This document shows, in pieces, positions 9,564-16,397 of a stretch of 52,245 bases of DNA. The stretch spans positions 1-52,245 of the forward strand of contig MEDZ01000022.1 of the NCBI GenBank assembly GCA_001724275.1. Direction: 5' to 3'. The stretch is from Gemmatimonadetes bacterium SCN 70-22 (GTDB taxonomy: Bacteria > Gemmatimonadota > Gemmatimonadetes > Gemmatimonadales > Gemmatimonadaceae). The notes beneath the pieces were generated by a model. That model made no database searches. It saw nothing but the letters and a program-made list of their open reading frames with translations, and had not been told where the DNA came from. Each line of letters starts with the position of its first letter. Within the stretch, counting starts at the first letter, position 1. A program made the position numbers and the translations under genes.

Positions 9564-9583
9564 GGAGGCGAAGTATTGCCTCC
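9564..9583 (+). other. hairpin in leader of TPR gene
   Basis: GGAGGC (9564-9569) and GCCTCC (9578-9583) form a perfect 6-bp stem with an 8-nt AT-rich loop, 27 bases before the start codon of the TPR gene. The left arm is also Shine-Dalgarno-like. Function is unknown; it may be a leader structure. Confidence 0.4.
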
Positions 9584-9610
9584 CCATATCCTCACTGGTC
9601 ACTGGAGTTC

Positions 9611-10882
9611 ATGCTCGCTCCGCTCAGTCCGCTCGAAGCCTATCGTTCCGACCTCGATCGAGAGCACCGCCGATCGGAGTTCGGGAACGCGGATACCGTA
9701 TGGCTCCTGCTGGCGCACTGTCTGGGTCGACTCGCCAAGGCGGGCGAACCGGTGCGCGACCAGTTGGCGCTGCAGTCCGCCAACGCGCTCCGCGACCTGG
9801 CGGACTCGATCGGCGATTCCGAGGAGTCCGATCCGGCCCACGTCCGCGATCTGCAGATGATGATCGCCGGGTTGTCGGCGATCGAGACGCGAGCGGGGGC
9901 GGACCTGGTTTCGCGGGCCTGCCGAGGCTTCGCCGCGCGGATGGTGGAGTCGGGAGCGCTCTTCGTAGCCTTCTCCGCGCTCGGTTTCGCTCGCACTGTG
10001 GCGGCCGATGCGACCGACCGGGAGCGCGGACTCCTGGCTGCGGACCAGGCCCGCATCGCGCGCCAGCTTGGTGAGCTCGACAGCGCTGACGAGCTCTATC
10101 GCGTGGCGAGCGCGATCGGAGAGCGCTCGTCGGACTCGGAACTCCTGTCGCGCTCGTCGCTCGGGCGGGGGGTGATTGCCCGCATCCGCGGCAACTATCC
10201 GCGGTCACGCGCCTTCTTCCAGCACGGTCTCAACCTGGCCGTCAGCGCCAACTCGCGCGAACTCGAGTTCTACGCCCATCAGGGGCTCACCATCGTCACC
10301 TGCGTGACGGGTGATTCTGACGGCTCGATCCGCCACGGCTGGGACGCGTTCCGGCTGGCCGTCGGCGATGTCACGCGAGAGGCGGAAACGCTGGTGAACC
10401 TGTCGCAGCTCTGCCTCGAGTACGGCTACCCGCGAGCGGCGCTGCGGGGCTTCATCTCCGCATTGGCGCGAACCAATCTGCTGCGTATCCGGCTGTCGGC
10501 GCTTGGTGGCGCTGCGCTTGCGGCGGGCCGTCTGGAGCAGCGCCCGCTGGTGGCGCGCATCGCGCGAGAAGTCGCCGAGACCACCGAAGGCTCGGCGCTC
10601 CCGTACGAGAACGCGCAAGCGCTGTATCACCTGTCCGCGGCCCACCTGGCGCTCGGCGATGAGGTCGGCGCCGAGCGGGTACGCCAGGAGGTGCAGAAGA
10701 TTGCGTCGGCCCGCGGATATCACGAGCTTTTGCATCAGGTGGAGCGGGACGAGCTCGCGCGGACGGCGCGACTGACCGAACCGCGCGAGCTCGCCAGCAC
10801 TTCGAGGAGCGTCGTCTCGGCGCTCGAGGCATTCGAGCCCGAGGCGGACGAACTCGCCTTCGCGACTATACGTGCGGATTGA
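9611..10882 (+). CDS. TPR-repeat protein, possible peptide-responsive regulator
   Basis: A 423-residue all-helical protein, predicted cytoplasmic, with no signal peptide or membrane segment. From about residue 130 onward it has degenerate TPR-like helix pairs (for example a stretch with ARQLGELDSADELYRVASA, then RIRGNYPRSRAFFQHGLNLA, and ALYHLSAAHLALGDEVGAE near residue 345). I see no N-terminal helix-turn-helix or catalytic motif. The start at 9611 is chosen because the upstream extension of the frame is non-coding in character and GGAG precedes this ATG. Its 3' end overlaps, convergently by 17 bases, a small lipoprotein gene with three heptapeptide repeats, and an AraC-type regulator follows. 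TPR receptors that bind short secreted peptides (the RRNPP group) have this general architecture, but no homology to them can be claimed from reading alone. Confidence 0.75.
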   Translation: MLAPLSPLEAYRSDLDREHRRSEFGNADTVWLLLAHCLGRLAKAGEPVRDQLALQSANALRDLADSIGDSEESDPAHVRDLQMMIAGLSAIETRAGADLVSRACRGFAARMVESGALFVAFSALGFARTVAADATDRERGLLAADQARIARQLGELDSADELYRVASAIGERSSDSELLSRSSLGRGVIARIRGNYPRSRAFFQHGLNLAVSANSRELEFYAHQGLTIVTCVTGDSDGSIRHGWDAFRLAVGDVTREAETLVNLSQLCLEYGYPRAALRGFISALARTNLLRIRLSALGGAALAAGRLEQRPLVARIAREVAETTEGSALPYENAQALYHLSAAHLALGDEVGAERVRQEVQKIASARGYHELLHQVERDELARTARLTEPRELASTSRSVVSALEAFEPEADELAFATIRAD

Positions 10883-11060
10883 CGAAGTCGACGTGCGGGT
10901 TCACGAAGTCCACATGGGGGTTGACGAAGTCCGCGTTCACGCACTTGTCTGACGCCGGGTTGCACTTGGCGGCGCCGTCGGGGCCCATCGGCGACGAGGA
11001 GCAGGCAGCGAGGCTGGCGGCGACAAGGACGTAGGCGGCAAGGCGAATGGCGCGGGACAT
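10866..11060 (-). CDS. small lipoprotein ending in three DFVNPHV repeats
   Basis: A 64-residue exported peptide. It has a basic n-region, a hydrophobic core and the lipobox LAAC (Cys20), so it should be a lipoprotein. The mature part is short: a Ser/Gly-rich linker, a two-cysteine loop (Cys33, Cys40), then exactly three copies of DFVNPHV (residues 44-50, 51-57, 58-64), with the stop directly after the third. A good AGAGGA Shine-Dalgarno lies 7 nt before the ATG at 11060. The three DNA copies (10869-10889, 10890-10910, 10911-10931) differ at several third positions yet encode identical peptides. It is convergent with the TPR gene and divergent from the AraC-type regulator. It may be a peptide-signal precursor or a surface ligand-binding tail; function unknown. 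Confidence 0.82.
   Translation of the reverse strand: MSRAIRLAAYVLVAASLAACSSSPMGPDGAAKCNPASDKCVNADFVNPHVDFVNPHVDFVNPHV
10869..10931 (-). repeat. three 21-bp coding repeats
   Basis: Three tandem 21-bp units encode the C-terminal heptapeptides of the small lipoprotein. All base differences between units are synonymous (Val, Asn, Pro, His and final Val codons vary). Confidence 0.9.
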
Positions 11061-11179
11061 GAGGTGTTCCTCTGGGTGAAGTGGGTGGATGGGAGAAGTC
11101 TGTCACGTCCGCTCGATGCGCACCGACATCGTATGGGCAGTTCCCATACACGGTGTAACCTTCACCTACGATTCACCGC
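11061..11179. promoter_or_regulatory. divergent promoter with palindromic operator candidate
   Basis: A 119-base gap between the lipoprotein (left, minus) and the AraC-type regulator (right, plus). A perfect 7-bp inverted repeat GTATGGG-N5-CCCATAC spans 11131-11149. TACGAT occurs on the + strand at 11167-11172, 7 nt before the regulator ATG (leaderless spacing), and again on the minus strand at 11133-11128, overlapping the palindrome and about 70 bases before the lipoprotein start. The layout suggests one operator controlling both promoters, possibly bound by the regulator itself; this is inference. Confidence 0.55.
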
Positions 11180-11974
11180 ATGATGGTCTGTGCGCTCGTC
11201 TGGGATTCCGCCTCGAGGGCGCGCCTGCAGGATGCCATGCGCGGCCAGGGGAGCGTGCGATTCTGCGAGCGCCAGGGCGAGTTGCTCGCCCTCGTCGAGC
11301 ACGACCTGGCACGCGTGATCGTCGTCGACCTGCGCGACCGCGAGGGGCGTTCCACACTGGATGCGGTGCGCCACATTCGTGAGGATTTTCCAAGCGTGCC
11401 GGTCGTGCTCTACTGCGCGATCTCGCCGGACACCTCACGCGACGTCCTCGCCTTCGCCCGGGCGGGAGTGAACGACCTCGTGCTCCGTGGCGTCGACGAC
11501 CTGCGTCACACGCTGCGCGCGGCGCTGACGACCGCGGCCGATCACTGCTCGGCGCGCATCATCCTGGCCGAGCTGGAGTCGCTCGTCCCGCCGAACGTGG
11601 TGCCGATGCTGCGCTATTGCATCGAGAACGCTCGTCGCTCGCTCACGGTGGAGGACGTGGCCGTTGCGCTGCACGTGCATCGCAAGACGCTCGTGGATCG
11701 CCTGGGGAGCGCACGCCTTCCCACGCCGAGCGCGATCATCTCCTGGTGCCGGCTCCTCGTGGCCGCGCGGCTGCTCGAGGATCCGGGGCGGTCGGTGGAG
11801 CAGGTCGCGTTGCTTCTGGACTTCCCGTCGGGGACGTCGTTGCGGAACATGATGAAGCGTTACACCGGCCTGCGTCCGGGCGAGATCCGGGAGAACGGCG
11901 GTGTGCATTGCGTCCTGCACACGTTCAAGCGCCAGCTGACGCGCGCGCCGGCCGCGCGCCGGGCGGCGAGCTGA
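11180..11974 (+). CDS. receiver-like / AraC-type HTH transcription regulator
   Basis: A 264-residue two-domain regulator. Residues 1-120 follow the receiver-domain pattern (VIVVDLRD, VPVVLYC, AFARAGVNDLVLRG), but the N-terminal acidic pair is reduced and the conserved Lys of the last strand is Arg, so classical phosphorylation is doubtful. Residues 145-235 are an AraC/XylS double helix-turn-helix (LTVEDVAVALHVHRKTL, then GRSVEQVALLLDF and LRNMMKRYTGLRPGEIR). No Shine-Dalgarno precedes the ATG; a TACGAT box 7 nt upstream suggests a leaderless mRNA. It is divergent from the repeat-peptide lipoprotein and likely acts on that intergenic region. Confidence 0.85.
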   Translation: MMVCALVWDSASRARLQDAMRGQGSVRFCERQGELLALVEHDLARVIVVDLRDREGRSTLDAVRHIREDFPSVPVVLYCAISPDTSRDVLAFARAGVNDLVLRGVDDLRHTLRAALTTAADHCSARIILAELESLVPPNVVPMLRYCIENARRSLTVEDVAVALHVHRKTLVDRLGSARLPTPSAIISWCRLLVAARLLEDPGRSVEQVALLLDFPSGTSLRNMMKRYTGLRPGEIRENGGVHCVLHTFKRQLTRAPAARRAAS

Positions 11975-12013
11975 GTGTCGCGACCACTCCGGGCGCGACT
12001 ACGTCAGGCGCCG

Positions 12014-12325
12014 CTACTCCGGGCGCAGCGGGTGCGCACGCGCCACCGAGACGACGCCCTCGTCCAGTAACTCGAGCACGACGGTCTCACCCGGGGCGAG
12101 CGCGGTGAACAGCACCGACTGGACGAAATGGTGCACGTGTCCCGACGCACCGCCCCCCTTCTCGCACTGGCAGGCGAGTGCCTCGATCGCCCCAGGCGTG
12201 CGCTGCAGGCCGACCTCGACGGCGAAGTGGCCCATGCTGGCCAGGCGTCGCGCGGTGGTCGCGCTGATTTCGAGCCGTCCATCGCGCGGGGTCTTGCGCG
12301 ACACTTCACGCACTTCGAGTACCAT
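12014..12325 (-). CDS. conserved-looking small protein, unknown function
   Basis: A 103-residue protein I do not recognise. It has a basic N-terminal third, then a Cys/His cluster (CQCEKGG, then HVHHF about ten residues later) that could bind a metal, and a beta-strand-like end (LAPGETVVLELLDEGVV). It lies 48 bases downstream of the amidohydrolase on the same strand and convergent with the AraC-type regulator. It contains a TTA codon (12068-12070) outside the octamer context. It is supported as a gene by strand continuity, length and sensible composition, not by family recognition. Confidence 0.55.
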   Translation of the reverse strand: MVLEVREVSRKTPRDGRLEISATTARRLASMGHFAVEVGLQRTPGAIEALACQCEKGGGASGHVHHFVQSVLFTALAPGETVVLELLDEGVVSVARAHPLRPE

Positions 12326-12373
12326 GGGATTGGTCCGTCCTTTCGTCGCCGGTGATGGCCACCGGGGGGATGA

Positions 12374-13720
12374 TCACTTCACGCGCTTGCCACCCTGGAT
12401 CACCACGCGTACGTCGCGCATCACCGTCATGTCGGTCAGCGGGTCGCCGCGCACGAGGATGAGGTCCGCGAGGCGGCCGGGCGCGAGGACGCCCAGGTCG
12501 TGCTCGCGGCGCAGGAAGCGCGCCGGCCAGAGCGTCGCCGACTGGATCGTCTCCATGGGCGAGACGCCGAGCTCGACGAACTTGACCATCTCGCGCCAGG
12601 TGGCGTCGTTGTGGAACATCGCCGGGATCCCGGCGTCGGTACCGATCATGAGGCGCACGCCGGCGTCGCGCAGCTGCCGGAACTTGGTGGGAAGGAGCGG
12701 GAGTCGGGAGGGGAAGAGCGCGTAGTACGGCAGGTGCGGGATCTGCGACAGCGAGGCGCGGATCTCCCGGGCCATGTCGTTAGGCATGAACTCCCGCCAC
12801 GCCGGGTCGTCGAGCCGCTCGGGGAAGACCGAGCCGGTGTAATAGAGGGTGTAGAGCGGCGAGACGGTCGGGGTCCAGTAGAGCGCGGAATTGCGCTCGC
12901 GCAGCTGCTGCAGGATGTCCTCGGGATATCCCGGAGCGGTGCCGAGTCCCGTATGCTCGAAGTTGTCGATCCCATGCCGCAGCCCCACGCGGATCTCCGC
13001 CATCCGGTGGGCGTGGGCCACGACCGGCTTCCCGTTCCGGTGCGCCGTCTCGACCACCGCCGCCACCTCGGCGTCGGTCATCTGGTCCTGGTCGATCAGC
13101 TTCACCACGTCGACGCCGGCGTCGATGATGCGCTGCACCTTCCGGCGGGCGTCGTCGGCGCCACTCACCCCCCAACGGAACGGCTGCTCGTACGCTTCGT
13201 AGGCCTCGTGCTGGATGAACGGCCCCGAGACGAAGAGCCGCGGCCCCGGGATCTCGCCGGCCGCGATGCGCCGCTTGACGGCGAGGATGTCGTCCAGGCG
13301 TGCGCCCAGGTCGCGGGCCGACGTGACCCCCGCCATGAGGAGCTGCCGCGCCGCGATCGGCATCACCAGCGAGGCATCGCGCGTCCCGTACAGGTCGTCC
13401 CAGCGCTGGTAGTCGCCGTGCCCCAGGATGTGCAGGTGCACGTGCATGTCGATGAGCCCGGGCATCACGGTGTGGCCGTTGGCGTCGACGATCGGGACGC
13501 CGGAGGGGACGGTGACCTCGCCCTGGCGCCCGACGGCCAGGATGCGCTCGCCGGCGACGAGCACGACGCCGTCCTCGATGACGGGCCCGCCGTAGCCGTC
13601 GATGATCCGCCCGCCGACCACCGCGAGCGTCGCGCGTGCGCTGCCCTGCGCAGTGAGCGCACGCCACGGCACCGCGAGCGCGACCATCGCGGCGAGCGCG
13701 AGGCCAACGAACGGATGCAT
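12374..13720 (-). CDS. secreted metal-dependent amidohydrolase
   Basis: A 448-residue amidohydrolase-superfamily enzyme of the imidazolonepropionase/prolidase-like branch. The metal site starts with HVHLH (His93, His95); further ligands are in KPVVAHAHRM, NFEHTG and GTDAGIPAMF. The start at 13720 gives a signal peptide (MHPFVGLALAAMVALAVPW), so it is probably exported. An alternative start at 13810, 3 bases after the upstream stop, would add 30 Arg-rich residues and is less likely. It probably hydrolyses a dipeptide or cyclic amide; substrate unknown. It is part of a minus-strand run with the nitronate-monooxygenase-like gene and the thioesterase. Confidence 0.88.
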   Translation of the reverse strand: MHPFVGLALAAMVALAVPWRALTAQGSARATLAVVGGRIIDGYGGPVIEDGVVLVAGERILAVGRQGEVTVPSGVPIVDANGHTVMPGLIDMHVHLHILGHGDYQRWDDLYGTRDASLVMPIAARQLLMAGVTSARDLGARLDDILAVKRRIAAGEIPGPRLFVSGPFIQHEAYEAYEQPFRWGVSGADDARRKVQRIIDAGVDVVKLIDQDQMTDAEVAAVVETAHRNGKPVVAHAHRMAEIRVGLRHGIDNFEHTGLGTAPGYPEDILQQLRERNSALYWTPTVSPLYTLYYTGSVFPERLDDPAWREFMPNDMAREIRASLSQIPHLPYYALFPSRLPLLPTKFRQLRDAGVRLMIGTDAGIPAMFHNDATWREMVKFVELGVSPMETIQSATLWPARFLRREHDLGVLAPGRLADLILVRGDPLTDMTVMRDVRVVIQGGKRVK

Positions 13721-13813
13721 CCGGCGCACGCCCCGGAGGCCGGGAGGGCGCCCGGATGGACGGTGTGGTGCGGTGCGGCGAGTCTCGCGCTGCAGGATCG
13801 GGGTCGGCATGGG

Positions 13814-14815
13814 TCAGGCGGGAGAATGTCGGGTGGCGAAACGGGTCACGTCGGCATGCCGGAAGCGATCGAGGATGGTCGCCACCGGTTCGATGGCGTG
13901 GATCCCCGCCACGCTTCGCCCGGCCTGCCAGTAATCGCGCGCGGCGTCGCCACGGGCGTTCGATCGCTTGAGGCTGAGCACCGATCGCGCCGCGTACAGG
14001 GTCCGCATCCACTTCTTCGTGCGGCGACCGCGCAGGAGCACTCGCGCGATGGCGCCGGCGCGCAGCCCGACGCGCTGGATGTACGGCGTGTTGATGACGG
14101 CGACGGGGACGCCCGTCAGGCGCTCGGTGAGGACGATATCGCGCTCGTCGGCATCGACGATCGCCTGCTTGTAGCGCGGGTGCGCCGAGCACTCGGGCGT
14201 GGCGATGAATCGGGTCCCCATCTGGACGCCCGCGTAGCCGAGGGAGAGGGCGTGCACGTATTCCTCGACATCCCCGATCCCGCCGGCGCACACGAGGGGG
14301 AGGGCGAAGGGGGCGAGCTCCTCGAACAGCGCCTGGGCCGTGCGCGACCCGGCATGCCCTCCTGCGCGCGCGTTGACGGCGATCAGCCCGTCGCACCCCG
14401 CGTCCGCTCCCTTGCGGGCCCACTTGGCCTCGGTGACGTCGTGGTACACGACGCCCCCTGCGGCATGCACGCGGTCGCACACCCAGCGCGGGTTCCCGAG
14501 GGAGGTGACGAAGAAGCGGACGCCTTCCTCGAGCGCGACATCGACCCAGCGCACCATGCGCTCGTGGTAGGCGCGCGCGGTCGACTCGATGAGGGCGTTC
14601 ATCCCGACCGGGCGTCCGCCGGCGAGGCGTTGGATGAGGCGGATCCCCTCGCGGAAGTCGTGCCCGTGCACGTACGTGAGCGAGACGGGCTGGACGATGC
14701 CGAGCGCCCCGCCGGCGGAAATGGCGGCCACCAGTTCGGGGTTCGAGCACGGGTACATCGCCCCGCCCAGGATGGGGAGCTCGATGCCGGCGTGCCGGGT
14801 GAGCGGGGTGTCCAT
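13814..14815 (-). CDS. nitronate monooxygenase / 2-nitropropane dioxygenase-like flavoprotein
   Basis: A 333-residue TIM-barrel FMN protein of the NPD/enoyl-reductase II family. It starts with PILGGAMYPCSNPELVAAIS, has the flavin-phosphate regions AGGIGDVEEYVHALSLGYAGVQMGTRF, and VNARAGGHAG in the middle. The ATG at 14815 is chosen over a GTG at 14833 because it begins directly at the barrel. The AGG of a CGTTAGGC octamer copy (14821-14828) lies 7 nt before this ATG and may serve as ribosome site. It oxidises nitronates or a related substrate; exact role unknown. Confidence 0.85.
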   Translation of the reverse strand: MDTPLTRHAGIELPILGGAMYPCSNPELVAAISAGGALGIVQPVSLTYVHGHDFREGIRLIQRLAGGRPVGMNALIESTARAYHERMVRWVDVALEEGVRFFVTSLGNPRWVCDRVHAAGGVVYHDVTEAKWARKGADAGCDGLIAVNARAGGHAGSRTAQALFEELAPFALPLVCAGGIGDVEEYVHALSLGYAGVQMGTRFIATPECSAHPRYKQAIVDADERDIVLTERLTGVPVAVINTPYIQRVGLRAGAIARVLLRGRRTKKWMRTLYAARSVLSLKRSNARGDAARDYWQAGRSVAGIHAIEPVATILDRFRHADVTRFATRHSPA

Positions 14816-14822
14816 CGGGTGC

Positions 14823-15326
14823 CTAACGACCACCGGTGTCGCGCCATCCCTCGGGCTGCACGTTCCACGTCACGCGGGCGCGCGCCACCAGGTCGCCGAA
14901 GGCATCGACGATCGTGGCCTCGGGGTGGAGGGTGAGCGGCGCGTTCACCTCCGGCAGCTGCACATCCGCGCGCGCCGTCAGCGTCCCGCGGGCCTTCTTC
15001 GCATAGTCGATCTCCAGGCGCACCACGATGCCGCGCGTGCCCGGAGGGAGCGCCGTGAGCATCGCCGTCCCGCTGCAGAGCTCCGCGAGGTTGGCGAGCG
15101 CGACGGCATGCACCGAACGCAGGTGGTTCCGTATGGCGCGGCGGTCGCGGAGGACGCACACGGCGTGTCCGGGGGCGAGTTCGACGACGCGTGCGCCCAG
15201 CGCCCCCGTGTACGGGACCATGCGCCCGAGCAGGCGATTGAACAGCCAGATGCCGCCCGGGCGGCGCGCGAGACGCCGCCACATGGCGAGGATGCGGGCA
15301 CCGGGGGCGTCGAGGGACGGAGGCAT
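14823..15326 (-). CDS. DUF4442 hotdog-fold thioesterase-like protein
   Basis: A 167-residue protein. The hallmark helix and following strand, HLRSVHAVALANLAELCSG, place it in the DUF4442/PaaI-like hotdog family, which hydrolyses acyl-CoA thioesters. The start at 15326 is chosen (ATG); an in-frame TTG at 15374 is an alternative. Its stop codon TAG lies inside a CGTTAGGC octamer copy, 7 bases from the next start, so the two genes are coupled. The 161 bases upstream (15327-15487) hold no gene I can support. Confidence 0.8.
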   Translation of the reverse strand: MPPSLDAPGARILAMWRRLARRPGGIWLFNRLLGRMVPYTGALGARVVELAPGHAVCVLRDRRAIRNHLRSVHAVALANLAELCSGTAMLTALPPGTRGIVVRLEIDYAKKARGTLTARADVQLPEVNAPLTLHPEATIVDAFGDLVARARVTWNVQPEGWRDTGGR

Positions 15327-15487
15327 GGCGGAGGCGACGGGCGGCGGGACGACGTGACCCCGACGGTCGTACAACGTACCGCGCGGCGCGTCCCCTGACG
15401 AGGCGGTGCGGATGCGGGCGATTGGCGTACGCTCACCTCGGGCCCCGATGCGGACGGGGAGGGGTCGTGCCCGGCACCGGGGCGCCG

Positions 15488-16300
15488 TCAGAGGTGCCGC
15501 AGGAAGCGTTCGGGGTCGGTGAGGAAGTCGCGTGTGAGGGCGACGTGCTCCAGCGCCTCGTAGGGGACCGCCTCGACCGGGCGCGCATCGAACGAATAGA
15601 TCGTCGCACCGGGAAAGGCGAGGAGGATCGGCGAGTGCGTCGCGATGATGAACTGCGACGACGCGCCGACCATCTCCTTCAGCATCGCGATGAGGGCGAG
15701 CTGGCTCTGCGGCGACAGGGGGGCTTCCGGCTCGTCGAGGAGGTACAGCCCGCCCGGCACGAACCGGGACTGGAACAGCTTGAGGAAGCTCTCGCCGTGC
15801 GAATGGGCGTCGAGGTCGATCCCGTAGCGCGTCTCCATGTCACGCAGCGAGCCCGCGAGGGGGCCGAGCCGCAGCGCGCGCGCCCAGTCGCTGCGGTCGC
15901 GGTACTCGAGCTCGACCTCGGCGATCTCCGCGAGCAGGGCGGCACGCATGCGGGCGATCGTCCTGGTGAAGCCGAAGAAGTCCTCGGCGCGCAGGAAGAA
16001 TCCACGCCGGGTGCGCGCGCCGCGCCACGTGAGGGCGATAGAGGCCGCGAGGGCGCGTTGCGCCTGCAGCGACTCGTCGGCGTCCACGCGCAGTTCGCTC
16101 CCGAGGGATTGCACTCCGGTGGCGGCGGCGAGCCCCTCCAGCAACGTCGACTTGCCGGAGCCGTTCTCGCCCACGAAGAAGGTGACCGGGGTCGGGAATT
16201 CCAGTATCCCGAGCGTCCGGATCGCGGGGACGGAAAATGGAAATCGCTCGGCTGACCCAGCGGGCGGGGGGCGCAACCCGAGCGATCGGAGCGGCAGCAT
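15488..16300 (-). CDS. AAA family ATPase (ABC-like, COG3910 type)
   Basis: A 270-residue single-domain ATPase. Walker A is GENGSGKST (44-52), an ABC-signature-like SHGESFLKLF follows (about 167-176), Walker B is LYLLDEPEAPLS (Asp189, Glu190) and the switch His is in IIATHSPIL. There is no membrane domain, so it is not an exporter subunit on its own. Small predicted ATPases of this kind are widespread and of unknown role. An in-frame ATG at 16336 would add 12 residues. It is divergent from the S9 peptidase. Confidence 0.85.
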   Translation of the reverse strand: MLPLRSLGLRPPPAGSAERFPFSVPAIRTLGILEFPTPVTFFVGENGSGKSTLLEGLAAATGVQSLGSELRVDADESLQAQRALAASIALTWRGARTRRGFFLRAEDFFGFTRTIARMRAALLAEIAEVELEYRDRSDWARALRLGPLAGSLRDMETRYGIDLDAHSHGESFLKLFQSRFVPGGLYLLDEPEAPLSPQSQLALIAMLKEMVGASSQFIIATHSPILLAFPGATIYSFDARPVEAVPYEALEHVALTRDFLTDPERFLRHL

Positions 16301-16397
16301 TGTCGGCAGGCGCTTCGTATTGGAGGCAGTCGGCACTGGCGCCGTCGGGCGCCCGGCCGGAGTTTAGCACCATTCGAGCCATGCGGGAGCCAACGCC

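Larger units (their letters stand above)
9202..9610. promoter_or_regulatory. 409-base non-coding regulatory region before TPR gene
   Basis: No gene is supported here, although an open frame runs through it. The last 230 bases are visibly more AT-rich than the surroundings. It holds a 10-bp inverted repeat (one mismatch) at 9414-9423 and 9449-9458, and a hairpin at 9564-9583. GGAG at 9604-9607 lies 3 nt before the ATG of the TPR gene at 9611. It is most likely the promoter and leader of that gene. Confidence 0.5.

Noticed and set aside
9062-9610. An N-terminal extension of the TPR protein by 183 residues
   Set aside because: It overlaps the deaminase gene and an AT-richer non-coding stretch; composition does not resemble protein, and a better start exists at 9611.
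10869-10931. CRISPR or tandem-repeat array near the TPR gene
   Set aside because: The units are coding, contiguous without spacers and explained by the heptapeptide.
12500-14935. An 811-residue plus-strand open frame over the amidohydrolase and flavoprotein genes
   Set aside because: Antisense shadow; His/Arg/Asp-rich translation typical of reverse-complement GC-rich coding.
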